Shown here one piece after another: positions 15,027-23,215 of a stretch of DNA of 35,173 nucleotides; the first letter of the stretch is position 1; every line of letters begins with the position of its first letter. The notes beneath the pieces were generated by a model. It was not told the origin of the DNA. It did no database searches and was given only the letters and a program-made list of their open reading frames with translations. Origin of the DNA: Lentzea indica. Lineage in GTDB: Bacteria > Actinomycetota > Actinomycetes > Mycobacteriales > Pseudonocardiaceae. The translations under genes were made by a program, and so were the position numbers. The stretch covers positions 1 through 35,173 of the forward strand of contig NZ_VSRL01000075.1 in NCBI RefSeq assembly GCF_012184385.1, read 5' to 3'.

Positions 15027-15748
15027 GTTTTCTGGCTACCCGCTTGAGCGGAACGTATGCCCGACAACATGGTCGTGATGGCGTCCATGACCCGCGCGGT
15101 GGCCTCGCCGAGCACCTCGGCCGTCAGCTCCAGGTCGTACAGGTCGGACAGGTCGACCGGCGCGCCCGCGACCACCTCGACCTTCTTGCGCGGCAACAAC
15201 CTCGGCAGGATCGTGCCCCTGGGCAACAGGTCCTGGGTGCCCCACGCGGCGACCGGGATGACAGGAACGCGGCTTTCCAGGGCCATCCGCGCGACGCCGG
15301 ACTTGCCCTTCATCGGCCAGTTCTCGGGGTCGTTGGTGAAGGTGCCCTCGGGGAACACCATCACGCACTTCCCCTCGCGGAGCGCTTCCACGGCGGGCCT
15401 GAGGGCCTCCGAGGCTTTCACGGTGCCGCGTTCCACCGGGATGTGGCCACCGGAGCGCATGACCCGCCCGAAGACGGGTATGCGCCACAGGGACGCCTTC
15501 GCGAGCACGCGCGGCACCCGGTGGGACATCAGCGCGAACACCACGGCCGCGACCGTGTCGGCGTTCGACAGGTGGTTGAAGGCGAGGATCACGCCGCCGT
15601 TGCCCGGCACGTGGTGCTTTCCCCGCACCTTCAGCCTGACGAACAGGACGACGACCGGCCACAGCACGTCGATCGCCAGCGAGAACCAGAATCCCCTGCC
15701 TCTGCGGGGCATCTTCCAGGTCCAGGCGACCAGCTCAAGCGGTGTCAC
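15023..15748 (-). CDS. 1-acyl-sn-glycerol-3-phosphate acyltransferase family protein (PlsC-like, 241 aa)
   Basis: The HX4D catalytic motif is FNHLSNAD (about 57-64), and block III FPEGTFTND follows about 75 residues later; SGGHIPVERG is block II. One N-terminal hydrophobic segment (about 20-38) suggests peripheral or single-pass membrane attachment. The family transfers a fatty acyl group from acyl-ACP or acyl-CoA to lysophosphatidate. GTG 15748 overlaps the MBL gene stop in GTGA, and its own stop overlaps the small gene in ATGA. Operon with an MBL hydrolase suggests lipid turnover or modification. Confidence 0.9.
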   Translation of the reverse strand: MTPLELVAWTWKMPRRGRGFWFSLAIDVLWPVVVLFVRLKVRGKHHVPGNGGVILAFNHLSNADTVAAVVFALMSHRVPRVLAKASLWRIPVFGRVMRSGGHIPVERGTVKASEALRPAVEALREGKCVMVFPEGTFTNDPENWPMKGKSGVARMALESRVPVIPVAAWGTQDLLPRGTILPRLLPRKKVEVVAGAPVDLSDLYDLELTAEVLGEATARVMDAITTMLSGIRSAQAGSQKT

Positions 15749-16734
15749 ACCTGGTATTCGAGCACGCCGGCGTTCACCGACCTGGTCAATTCGCCACGTT
15801 CGACGAGAACATCGAGATGCGCGGCCGTCTCACCGATCGCGAGCACCTGGTTGAACATGTCGAGATCGTCGAACCGGCGCTGGCGCCGGGTCCAGCCGAT
15901 CTTGCGGGCGGTCTCGAACGCCGAGCCCGACACGGCCTTGAGGATCTCTTCCAGGCGCTGTTCGTGGTGGTGCAGCAGCTCGTCGACGCGGGTGTGCACG
16001 CTGTCGGTGACCGGGCCGTGCGCGGGCAGCAGCTTGAGGTCCGGCAGCTCACGCGTGAGCCTGAGCGACGTCATGTAGTCGCTCAACGGCAGCTCCGGGC
16101 GCAACGGCTCGAAGCCGATCGACGGGGTGATGTGCGGGAGCACGTGGTCGCCGGAGAACAGGACCTTCGCGGTGTGGTCGACGAACACGACGTGGCCGCG
16201 GGTGTGGCCGGGCGTCGGAACGACCTCCAGCTTGCGGTGCTCGAGGTCGACGGTGGACGCCGTCAGCCACTCGTCCGGTTCCTCGTAGTCGCGCAGGGCC
16301 TCGTCGCGGTCGACGTGGTGCATGATCTTCACCCACGTGTCGGCCAGCTCGCTCGCACCCCATTTGCGCAGGTCGTCGACGTGCTGGTCGTCCTGCCCGT
16401 GCAGGATGTGCCGCAGTGAGGGCTGCTCGCCGAGGCCGAGTCCGATCTTGGCGCCGAACAGGCGCCGCAACGACACCGCCATCGTGAAGTGGTCGCGGTG
16501 GACGTGCGTGACGAGGAAGCGGCGGATGTCCTCGAAGCCCTTGTTCAGGGTTCCCAGCGCGGCTTCGAGCTGGTCGCGCGCCTCGTCCAACGCCCACCCG
16601 GAGTCGACCATGACGAGGCCGTCGCCGTCCTCGATCGCGTAGACGTTGACCGCGCGCAGCCCGTCGTTCGGCAGCGGCAGCGGAATGCGGTGCACACCTG
16701 GTGCCACCTCGAACGCGCCCGGCTCACTCCACAC
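15745..16734 (-). CDS. MBL-fold metallo-hydrolase (329 aa)
   Basis: The dinuclear metal signature HxHxDH is THVHRDHF (about 76-83), with later ligands in TPGHTRGHVVF and SGDHVLP, and the final His in LLPAHGPV. The C-terminal 75 residues (HHHEQRLEEILKAV onwards) form the winged-helix-like tail found in LACTB2/SAM-independent MBL hydrolases. GTG 16734 has GAGGTGA upstream. First gene of a three-gene operon with plsC-like and small genes. Thioester, phosphoester or nucleic acid substrates are all possible for the family. Confidence 0.9.
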   Translation of the reverse strand: MWSEPGAFEVAPGVHRIPLPLPNDGLRAVNVYAIEDGDGLVMVDSGWALDEARDQLEAALGTLNKGFEDIRRFLVTHVHRDHFTMAVSLRRLFGAKIGLGLGEQPSLRHILHGQDDQHVDDLRKWGASELADTWVKIMHHVDRDEALRDYEEPDEWLTASTVDLEHRKLEVVPTPGHTRGHVVFVDHTAKVLFSGDHVLPHITPSIGFEPLRPELPLSDYMTSLRLTRELPDLKLLPAHGPVTDSVHTRVDELLHHHEQRLEEILKAVSGSAFETARKIGWTRRQRRFDDLDMFNQVLAIGETAAHLDVLVERGELTRSVNAGVLEYQV

Positions 16735-16748
16735 GCCCGCTCACCTCG

Positions 16749-16776
16749 TTGTCAGCATGTTGTTGTCAGCATGTTG
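16749..16776. repeat. Perfect tandem duplication of a 14-bp unit before the MBL operon
   Basis: TTGTCAGCATGTTG occurs at 16749-16762 and again at 16763-16776, followed by a partial third copy (TTAG). On the operon's strand this reads as two ACATGCTGACA elements 14 bp apart directly upstream of the Shine-Dalgarno. It could be an operator or a replication slip. Confidence 0.7.
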
Positions 16777-16793
16777 TTAGCGCCTGCAACTAT

Positions 16794-17072
16794 CTACCGG
16801 ACGGTAACACGGTATTCGGGATGCTTGTCGATGTACTTCGCCACGAACGGGCAGATCGGCGAGACCTTGAGACCGCGGGCCTGCGCGTCGTCGAGGGCGA
16901 ACTTCGCGAGCTGACCACCGAGGCCCTGGCCGGCGTAGGCGTCGTCGACCTCGGTGTGGGTGAGCGCGATGACGTCGCCGATCAACTGGTAGTCGAGCTG
17001 ACCCGCGAGCTGGCCGTCGACGTGGACCTCGTAGCGGCTGTCCGTCTCGTTGTTGATGACCATGCCGCCCAT
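16794..17072 (-). CDS. GNAT_YjdJ-type N-acetyltransferase (92 aa)
   Basis: A minimal GNAT of the PF14542 kind: IALTHTEVDDAYAGQGLGGQ carries the G-x-G acetyl-CoA loop, and VSPICPFVAKYIDKHPEY is the family's C-terminal signature with its conserved Cys. Length (about 92) is normal for the family. ATG 17072 is preferred over ATG 17063 because AGGG precedes it. Only 21 bp separate its start from that of the divergent flavin oxidoreductase, so each promoter must lie close to or inside the other gene. Substrate unknown. Confidence 0.85.
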   Translation of the reverse strand: MGGMVINNETDSRYEVHVDGQLAGQLDYQLIGDVIALTHTEVDDAYAGQGLGGQLAKFALDDAQARGLKVSPICPFVAKYIDKHPEYRVTVR

Positions 17073-17093
17073 CTTGCCCTGCACACTGGAAAC

Positions 17094-18080
17094 ATGACGC
17101 GTATGGACGTCTACCTGCTGATCCTGGGTGACCACCTGCCCAACCCGTGCACGGGCGAGGAGGTGTCCCAGGCCGACCGGCTGCGGGCGATGGTCGAGCA
17201 GGCCGTGGTGGCGGAGGAGGCGGGGTTCGCCGGCGTCGCGATCGGCGAGCACCACTTCACCCGCTACATCGTGTCCGCGCCCGAACTGCTGCTGGCGGCC
17301 GTGGCGGCACGCACGTCCACGTTGCGGCTCTCCACCGGCGTGACGCTGCTCGCCCACCGCGACCCGGTCCTGGTGGCCGAAGCACTGGCGACGCTGGACG
17401 TGCTGTCCGACGGACGGGCCGAGCTGATCGTGGCGCGCGGGGTCGACCAGCAGACCGACGCGGCGTTCGGCGTGCAGCCCGGTGAGCTGCGGGCGCGGTT
17501 CGAGGAGCATCTGCGGCTGCTGCTCAAGCTGCTGGAGGAGCCGTCGGTGAGCTGGGACGGGCGGTTCCGCGGCCAGCTGAGCGAGGTGACCACGACGCCG
17601 CGCCCGGTGCAGACGCCGCGGCCGACGGTGTGGATCGGCTCGGGGTCGGCGGTGTCGGCGGATCTCGGCGCCGAGCTGGAGATGCCGCTGATGCTGCCCT
17701 CGACGCTGCGGGATCCCTCGATCTACTCGGACGTCGTGCGGCGGTACCGGGAACGCTTCCCCGGCGGGCGGGTCGGCGTGCCGAGCCATGTGTTCGTGGC
17801 ACAGGACAACGCTCGCGAACGGTGGCGGCCGCACCTCGCCGAGTACGCGCGGTTCGCGGATCCGTGGCGCGGGGACGGCGGCATCGACGTGGACGCGATC
17901 ATGGACGGCGCTGCGGTGTGCGGGACGCCGGACGAGGTGGCGCAACGGCTGAACGCGTTGGCGGAGCACCTGTCCATCGACACGCACCTCGTGATGGTGG
18001 ACATCGGCGGAATGCCGCACGAATCGGTCATCGAGACGATCCGCCTGTTCGGTGCCGAGGTGCTTCCGAAACTTGTTTAA
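17094..18080 (+). CDS. LLM-class flavin-dependent oxidoreductase (328 aa)
   Basis: Bacterial luciferase-like TIM barrel: VVAEEAGFAGVAIGEHHFTR near the N-terminus, LRLSTGVTLLAHRDPVLVAE (flavin-binding strand), DGRAELIVARG and the C-terminal VCGTPDEVAQRLNAL are typical of the LLM superfamily. It would use FMN or F420 to oxidise or reduce a small organic substrate. ATG 17094 is used; ATG 17103 is in frame and adjacent. Start nearly back-to-back with the GNAT_YjdJ gene. Confidence 0.9.
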   Translation: MTRMDVYLLILGDHLPNPCTGEEVSQADRLRAMVEQAVVAEEAGFAGVAIGEHHFTRYIVSAPELLLAAVAARTSTLRLSTGVTLLAHRDPVLVAEALATLDVLSDGRAELIVARGVDQQTDAAFGVQPGELRARFEEHLRLLLKLLEEPSVSWDGRFRGQLSEVTTTPRPVQTPRPTVWIGSGSAVSADLGAELEMPLMLPSTLRDPSIYSDVVRRYRERFPGGRVGVPSHVFVAQDNARERWRPHLAEYARFADPWRGDGGIDVDAIMDGAAVCGTPDEVAQRLNALAEHLSIDTHLVMVDIGGMPHESVIETIRLFGAEVLPKLV

Positions 18081-18125
18081 CGCCGTCGCTGCCGAGGGTT
18101 AACACTCGTCCGCCAGGATCGCGGT

Positions 18126-18554
18126 GTGGGCATCACCGTCATCGGCATCACGCATCCTGGGCAGGTCGGGGCGCTCCCCGGCGGCACGAACGTGCTGGTG
18201 CTGGCCGACGACGGCACGTACGCCGACGAGTTCCTCGACACCGACTTCCGTGCGCACCAGCTGGTGGTGCGCGCACACGGGCGCGGGTCGGCTTTCTTCG
18301 GGGTGGCGGACAAAGCCCGTGAGTTGGGTGCGAATCGGGTTCTCTTCGGTGGCTTCCGGGACGTCGCCACCGAGGAGGACCCGACACTCGTGCTCGACGA
18401 CGTCATCGCGTTCAACGCGCCGTTCGCCGAGCGCATGAACGACTGGGTCCGGCCGGCCAGCGCGTACGGTGACGGCTTGGTCACGTGGCTCACCGAAAAC
18501 GCCGCCAGGGCAGGACTTCGCGTGGTGCAGCCCATGCGCCTTGGAATCCATTGA
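18126..18554 (+). CDS. Hypothetical protein (142 aa)
   Basis: Not recognised. It is soluble, with alternating beta strands and loops (GITVIGITHPGQ, NVLVLADDGTYADEF, RVLFGGFRD) resembling a small alpha/beta fold, and an acidic middle (TEEDPTLVLDDV). GTG 18126 is the first in-frame start after the oxidoreductase; no strong Shine-Dalgarno. G/C-rich third codon positions support coding. A hairpin with a T-run just after its stop ends the transcript, so it may be co-transcribed with the LLM gene 45 bp upstream. Confidence 0.7.
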   Translation: MGITVIGITHPGQVGALPGGTNVLVLADDGTYADEFLDTDFRAHQLVVRAHGRGSAFFGVADKARELGANRVLFGGFRDVATEEDPTLVLDDVIAFNAPFAERMNDWVRPASAYGDGLVTWLTENAARAGLRVVQPMRLGIH

Positions 18555-18569
18555 GGACTGATCTTCTTC

Positions 18570-18600
18570 CGATCGCGACGGAAGTTGGCGCGATCGTTTT
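18570..18600 (+). terminator. Rho-independent terminator with T-run
   Basis: CGATCGCG (18570-18577) pairs with CGCGATCG (18589-18596) around an 11-nt loop, followed at once by TTTT (18597-18600). One of the few classical intrinsic terminators here; it starts 15 nt after the hypothetical gene. Confidence 0.75.
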
Positions 18601-18726
18601 CCTAAGACGGAAGACACTGCGGCAGCAGTGAAATACCGTTTCCCCCGCGCGTCGTCGCGATGATGCGCACGCACCGGAGCTGAGCGGTTTCTCAGCGTGT
18701 TCACTCGGGGGTGAGTGCACACCGGT

Positions 18727-18755
18727 TCAGGGTTGATCTCAGGGGAGAACCTGAG
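18727..18755 (+). promoter_or_regulatory. Direct and inverted repeats before the ABC transporter operon
   Basis: TCAGGG is directly repeated at 18727-18732 and 18739-18744 (12 bp apart), the pattern bound by OmpR-type response regulators. Overlapping it, CTCAGG (18738-18743) and CCTGAG (18750-18755) form a perfect inverted repeat with a 6-bp spacer. Further upstream CACTC / GAGTG (18702-18717) is another inverted repeat. No two-component gene lies adjacent, so a distant regulator is likely. The rest of 18601-18817 shows no gene. Confidence 0.4.
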
Positions 18756-18817
18756 CCTTCGGTGCGGTCGTGTGGCCCACGATGGTGCGCACGATGACCC
18801 ACAGGAGGGGACTGACA

Positions 18818-19588
18818 GTGAGCGCGTCCGTTGGTGTCGCGGCGAAAGCCGTCGACGTTTGGAAGTCTTACGGGTCCGGCGATGCCGCCGTGACCGCGCT
18901 CGCGGGGGTGAGCGTCGACCTGGAGAGGTCCAGGTTCACGGCGATCATGGGGCCGTCGGGGTCGGGCAAGTCGACGCTGATGCACTGCCTCGCGGGTCTC
19001 GACGACGTCACGCGGGGCGAGGTGTGGATCGGTGACACGAAGGTCACCGGGTTGAGGGACCGCGGTCTCACCGAACTGCGGCGGGACAAGGTCGGCTTCA
19101 TCTTCCAGCAGTTCAACCTGCTGCCGACGCTGACAGCGGAGGAGAACATCACGCTGCCGCTCGCGATCGGCGGCAAGAAGGTCGACAGGGCGTGGTTCGA
19201 CGTTGTCGTCGACACGGTGGGTCTGAGGGACAGGCTGACCCACCGGCCGACGCAGCTGTCGGGTGGTCAGCAGCAGCGTGTGGCGTGTGCGCGTGCGCTG
19301 GTGTCGCGGCCCGACGTCGTGTTCGCGGACGAGCCGACCGGCAACCTGGACTCGCAGTCCGGCGCTGAGGTTCTGGGGTTCCTGCAGCGGTCCGCGCGTG
19401 AGTTCGGGCAGACGATCGTGATGGTCACGCACGACCCGAACGCCGCTTCGTACGCCGACCGCGTCATCTTCCTCAAGGACGGCCACATCGTCCGCGAGCT
19501 GCTGTCGCCGTCGGCCGAAGAGGTTCTCGACACGATGAAGCACCTTGATGAGCCACAAGTTGAGCACAGCGTGGTGCCGCATGCTTAA
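18818..19588 (+). CDS. MacB/LolD-type ABC transporter ATP-binding protein (256 aa)
   Basis: Walker A GPSGSGKST, Q-loop FQQFNLLPTLTAEEN, signature LSGGQQQRVACARAL, Walker B VVFADEPTGNLDS and the H-loop VMVTHDP are all intact. FQQFNLLP and EPTGNLD mark the MacB/LolD/FtsE subfamily. GTG 18818 is chosen because AGGAGGGG lies 7 nt upstream; a longer frame begins at 18770. Overlaps its permease by 8 nt. It drives the partner permease, whose role may be export or mechanotransmission rather than import. Confidence 0.93.
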   Translation: MSASVGVAAKAVDVWKSYGSGDAAVTALAGVSVDLERSRFTAIMGPSGSGKSTLMHCLAGLDDVTRGEVWIGDTKVTGLRDRGLTELRRDKVGFIFQQFNLLPTLTAEENITLPLAIGGKKVDRAWFDVVVDTVGLRDRLTHRPTQLSGGQQQRVACARALVSRPDVVFADEPTGNLDSQSGAEVLGFLQRSAREFGQTIVMVTHDPNAASYADRVIFLKDGHIVRELLSPSAEEVLDTMKHLDEPQVEHSVVPHA

Positions 19589-22100
19589 GGCCACTATCAA
19601 GAGCTTGCTCTCGCGCAAGCTCCGGCTGGTGCTGTCCGCGCTCGCGGTGGTGCTGGGCGTGATGTTCGTGTCCGGATCGTTCGTGCTGACCGACACGCTG
19701 CAGCGGTCGTTCACCGACCTGTTCTCGTCGGCTTTCGCCAATGTGGACGTTTCGGTGAACCCGAAGCAGGAGAAGGGCAAGGAGCCCGTACCGCTGACGC
19801 CCCAGGCGATCACCGACGTCAAGTCGGTGCCGGGTGTGGCCAAGGCCGTGGGCGACGTGCAGGGTTCCGCACGCCCGATCGGTAAGAACGGCAAGGTGAT
19901 GACCACGTCCGGAGCGCCGCGGTTCGGCGCCAACTGGACGGGCAACGGCCTGGAGAAGCTCCGGGAGGGCAAGGGCCCGCAGGCGGACAACGAGGTCGTC
20001 GTCGGCGCGTACCTGGCCACGACCGGTGACTTCAAGGTGGGCGACGACATCTCGCTGCTCACGCTGGAGCCCAAGAAGACCTTCAAGATCACCGGCATCT
20101 ACGAGTACGCGGGTGGCCGTGACTCGCTGGGCGGAGAGCTGTCGGTGGCGTTCACCGAGCCGGTCGCGCAGCAGTTGTTGCTGGGCAAGAAGGACGTGTA
20201 CTCGTCGATCACGGTGACGGCGGCCGGCGGCACGACGGACGACGCCCTGCGCGACGCCGTCGCGGCGAAGATGGGCGCCGGCTACGACGTGAAGACCGGT
20301 GCGGCGCTGGCCAAGGAGCAGTCCGACCAGATCAACGAGGGCCTGAAGTTCTTCAACTACGTGCTGCTCGGGTTCGCCGGCATCGCGTTGTTCGTCGGCA
20401 TCTTCATCATCCTCAACACGTTCTCCATCATCGTCGCCCAGCGCACGCGTGAGCTCGCTCTGCTGCGGTCGATGGGTGCCTCGCGCGGCCAGGTCATCCG
20501 GTCCGTGGTGCTGGAGGCGTTCGTGATCGGACTGATCGCGTCGATCGTCGGCCTCGGGGCAGGGGTGGGCATCGGAGCGTTGCTGGCCAACATCTTCAGC
20601 ACGGTCGGCGGCGGCAACCTGCACCTCGCAGGCATCGGCGTGCCGATGTCGGCGGTGATCTCGTCGTTCACGGTCGGCATCGTCGTCACGATGATCGCGG
20701 CGGTCATGCCGGCGCTGCGGGCGTCGCGGATCGCGCCGGTCGCGGCGATGCGGGAGGCGGCGACGCCGGACCGGCCGCTGACCAAGATCACGATCATCGG
20801 CGCTCTCGTGGTGGCCGCCGGCGGCACGGCTCTGGGTTTCGGCTTCGACCAGGCGTCGCTGCCGTTGATCTTCGGCGGCATCCTCGTGGCGTTCGTCGGT
20901 GTCGCGCTGCTGACCCCGTTGCTGTCCAAGCCGATGGTGTCGCTGATCGGCCGCCTGCTGTCGTGGTCGATGCCAGGCCTGCTGGGGCGCAGGAACTCCG
21001 CACGCAACCCGCGCAGGACCGCGATCACCGCGGCCGCGCTGATGGTCGGCATCTCGCTGATCACCGGCGTGAGCGTGGTGCTGACGTCGGCGACCAAGTC
21101 GATCGAGAAGCTCGCCGCCGGGCAGCTCCAGACCGACCTGATCATCTCCGGCGAGGGCCAGGCGGAGGGCCAGCCGGCCACGTTCCAGCGGGACCTGCTG
21201 ACGAAGGTCGCGAAGACCGACGGCGTCAGCTCGGCGTTCGGCTGGTCCTCCGACGGCGTGCTGCAGGGCGAGGACCAGCTGTTCGCGATCGCCGTCACCG
21301 ACGTGCCCGCGATGAAGCAGATGTTCGGCCTCAAGCCGAAGTCCGGCGACATCGCGCCGCTGAAGGACAACCAGGTCGCACTGCCGGAGGACCTCGCAAC
21401 CGAGAAGAAGCTGTCGGTCGGCAGCACGCTGACCCTGCAGCTGGCCAAGGGTGAGCCTCGCACGTTCACCGTCGGGTTCATCTGGGCCAAGACGCAGGTG
21501 CTGCAGGGTGCCCTGGTGCTGCCGGAGTCCGCAGGCCAGGACTTCCGTTCCAACCAGATCGGCCAGGCGTTCGCCCAGGTGAAGCCGGGAACGTCGGTGG
21601 CGGACGTGCAGAAGCGCGTCGAACCGCTGTTCGCGGACAACCCGGAGATCACCGTGCAGGACCGCAGCGGGTTCGTGAAGCAGACGACCTCGCAGTTCGA
21701 CACGGTCCTGCTGATGATCCAGATCCTGCTGGCGCTGGCGATCCTGATCGCGGTGCTCGGCGTCATCAACACCCTGGCGCTGTCGGTGATCGAACGGACC
21801 CGCGAGCTGGGTCTGCTGCGGGCCATCGGCATGCGGCGGGCGCAGGTGATGCGGATGATCACCGTCGAGTCGGTGGTGATCTCGGTGTTCGGCGCGGTGC
21901 TCGGCCTCGCGGTCGGTCTCGCGCTGGGCGTCGCGACCGTGCAGGCGCTGAAGGACCAGGGCATCTCGGAGATCGGGTTCCCCTGGATGACCATGGTCCA
22001 GTACCTGGTGGTGGCCGCGGTCGTCGGTGTGATCGCGGCGATCCTGCCCGCGATCAGGGCCGCGCGCCTCAACGTGCTGGACGCGATCGCCTACGAGTGA
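19581..22100 (+). CDS. FtsX/MacB-like ABC permease (839 aa)
   Basis: TM1 (about 15-38) is followed by a large extracytoplasmic MacB periplasmic-core-like domain (about 40-260), a three-helix FtsX block (about 275-390), a further pair of helices (about 410-450), a second external domain (about 480-710) and a final FtsX block (about 715-835). RTRELALLRSMGASRGQVIR and RTRELGLLRAIGMRRAQVMR are the duplicated coupling motifs. This tandem-FtsX plan is typical of actinobacterial permeases without a separate MacA. ATG 19581 is inside the end of the ATPase gene. Substrate unknown; antimicrobial peptides or lipoproteins are the family norm. Confidence 0.92.
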   Translation: MLKATIKSLLSRKLRLVLSALAVVLGVMFVSGSFVLTDTLQRSFTDLFSSAFANVDVSVNPKQEKGKEPVPLTPQAITDVKSVPGVAKAVGDVQGSARPIGKNGKVMTTSGAPRFGANWTGNGLEKLREGKGPQADNEVVVGAYLATTGDFKVGDDISLLTLEPKKTFKITGIYEYAGGRDSLGGELSVAFTEPVAQQLLLGKKDVYSSITVTAAGGTTDDALRDAVAAKMGAGYDVKTGAALAKEQSDQINEGLKFFNYVLLGFAGIALFVGIFIILNTFSIIVAQRTRELALLRSMGASRGQVIRSVVLEAFVIGLIASIVGLGAGVGIGALLANIFSTVGGGNLHLAGIGVPMSAVISSFTVGIVVTMIAAVMPALRASRIAPVAAMREAATPDRPLTKITIIGALVVAAGGTALGFGFDQASLPLIFGGILVAFVGVALLTPLLSKPMVSLIGRLLSWSMPGLLGRRNSARNPRRTAITAAALMVGISLITGVSVVLTSATKSIEKLAAGQLQTDLIISGEGQAEGQPATFQRDLLTKVAKTDGVSSAFGWSSDGVLQGEDQLFAIAVTDVPAMKQMFGLKPKSGDIAPLKDNQVALPEDLATEKKLSVGSTLTLQLAKGEPRTFTVGFIWAKTQVLQGALVLPESAGQDFRSNQIGQAFAQVKPGTSVADVQKRVEPLFADNPEITVQDRSGFVKQTTSQFDTVLLMIQILLALAILIAVLGVINTLALSVIERTRELGLLRAIGMRRAQVMRMITVESVVISVFGAVLGLAVGLALGVATVQALKDQGISEIGFPWMTMVQYLVVAAVVGVIAAILPAIRAARLNVLDAIAYE

Positions 22101-22726
22101 GCGCCTCCTACGAGTCGTGTCCAGGTCTTGACCAGCCACGACTCGTAGGCCTCGATGCTCCACCCCGTGGTCTTGGTGAGCAGCAGGTAGGTCTCGGCCT
22201 GGCCGAGCACCGCACCCGTCTCCGCGACCCAGTCCACGTCGTCCACTGAGATCAGGCCATCGGCGGCCAGCTTCTGGAAGAAGCCGCCGATGGCCTGATG
22301 TGTCTGCGCGCGGGCCGCCTGCGCGCGTTCGGCGATCTCGGGTTCGATCGCCTCGGCCTGCTGCGCGACCTGCAGCAGCGACCCCGTGCGGTCCATCAGT
22401 TGTGCGCTGATTTCGGCCATCCGCGCGATCCGCTCGTCAGCGGTCGGCGCGTTCATCGCCCGGTGGAACCAGTCCCGGTCGGGCACCGCCACACGGTGGT
22501 AGTCCCCCGCGATCGCCACGTCCAGGCAGCGCTGCAGCAGCACTGCCTTCGTCGCGAACCGCACGTAGACCGTGCGAGCACCCACGCCGGCGTGTTTGGC
22601 CACGTCGGCGAGCGTCGTGGCGACGTAACCGCGTTCGGTGAACAGCTCGGTGGCGGCCTCGATGATCCGGACCTCGGTGTCCGCTCGGCGCACCGCTCGT
22701 AAATCCCTGTTGACGTCTCCTGGCAC
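22091..22726 (-). CDS. TetR-family regulator (211 aa)
   Basis: HTH region AATELFTERGYVATTLADVA then HAGVGARTVYVRFATKAVLL is unmistakably TetR_N. The rest is helical (ISAQLMDRTGSLLQVAQQAE). GTG 22726 is chosen because a double palindrome lies at 22731-22764; a longer frame to 22765 would make the operator coding. The transcript would be nearly leaderless. Divergent from the VOC gene, which it most likely represses together with itself. Its 3' end overlaps the ABC permease gene by 10 bp and contains a long inverted repeat. Confidence 0.9.
   Translation of the reverse strand: MPGDVNRDLRAVRRADTEVRIIEAATELFTERGYVATTLADVAKHAGVGARTVYVRFATKAVLLQRCLDVAIAGDYHRVAVPDRDWFHRAMNAPTADERIARMAEISAQLMDRTGSLLQVAQQAEAIEPEIAERAQAARAQTHQAIGGFFQKLAADGLISVDDVDWVAETGAVLGQAETYLLLTKTTGWSIEAYESWLVKTWTRLVGGAHS
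22107..22149. terminator. Convergent hairpin inside the end of the tetR gene
   Basis: CCTACGAGTCGTG (22107-22119) and CACGACTCGTAGG (22137-22149) form a perfect 13-bp stem with a 17-nt loop. It begins 6 bp after the permease stop codon while still coding the last residues of the TetR protein. It probably terminates the ABC transcript. Confidence 0.55.
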
Positions 22727-22730
22727 ATGT

Positions 22731-22764
22731 TGCAGTCTAACTGCATAAGTGCAGTGCCACTGCA
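22731..22764. promoter_or_regulatory. Double TetR operator, TGCAGT-N3-ACTGCA twice
   Basis: Two perfect 15-bp palindromes, TGCAGT-CTA-ACTGCA (22731-22745) and TGCAGT-GCC-ACTGCA (22750-22764), are 19 bp apart centre to centre. This matches cooperative binding of two TetR dimers. They fill the 54-bp gap between the divergent tetR and VOC starts and must overlap both promoters. Confidence 0.8.
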
Positions 22765-22780
22765 ATTTGGGGAGTCACAA

Positions 22781-23215
22781 ATGAGCAACGCGCCGCTGCT
22801 GGAAGGCATCCACCACGTCAAGCTGCCGGTGTCCGACCTGGAGAAGTCGCTGGCCTGGTACCGCGACCACCTCGGCTACCAGGAGGTCATGCACTTCGTC
22901 GAGGAGGGAGTGCTGATGGGCATCGCCCTGGCACATCCCAACGGCGGACCGGGCTTCGCCATCCGCCTCAACCCGGAGGTCGCCGCCGGTGCGCGCGGGT
23001 TCGACTTCTTCGCCATCGGGGTGCCTGGCGAGGCCGCCATCAACGCGCTCGCGGCCCACCTCGCCGCGCAGGGCGTCGCGCACAACGGCGTGATGCGCAC
23101 CCCGGTCGGCTGGCTGCTGTCGGGCATCACCGACCCGGACGGCTACGACATCCGCTTCTACACCGTGCCGCTGGAGATCCCGGAGGGCGGCGGGCTCCTG
23201 GTGAGAGAGTCATGA
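22781..23215 (+). CDS. VOC (glyoxalase/bleomycin-resistance) superfamily protein (144 aa)
   Basis: A vicinal oxygen chelate fold is indicated by LLEGIHHVKLPVSDLEKSLA with WYRDHLGYQE at the N-terminus and ITDPDGYDIRFYTVP near the C-terminus. Members are dioxygenases, glyoxalases or antibiotic-binding proteins; metal residues are plausible but the substrate is not evident. ATG 22781 has GGGGAG 6 nt upstream. Controlled by the double TGCAGT operator, and its stop overlaps the membrane-protein gene in ATGA. Confidence 0.9.
   Translation: MSNAPLLEGIHHVKLPVSDLEKSLAWYRDHLGYQEVMHFVEEGVLMGIALAHPNGGPGFAIRLNPEVAAGARGFDFFAIGVPGEAAINALAAHLAAQGVAHNGVMRTPVGWLLSGITDPDGYDIRFYTVPLEIPEGGGLLVRES

Noticed and set aside
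19473..22163. Long open frame (896 codons) antisense to the ABC permease
   Set aside because: Composition is Arg/Asp/Gln/His-rich, the usual shadow of a high-GC gene; the opposite strand encodes a complete, motif-rich FtsX-type permease.
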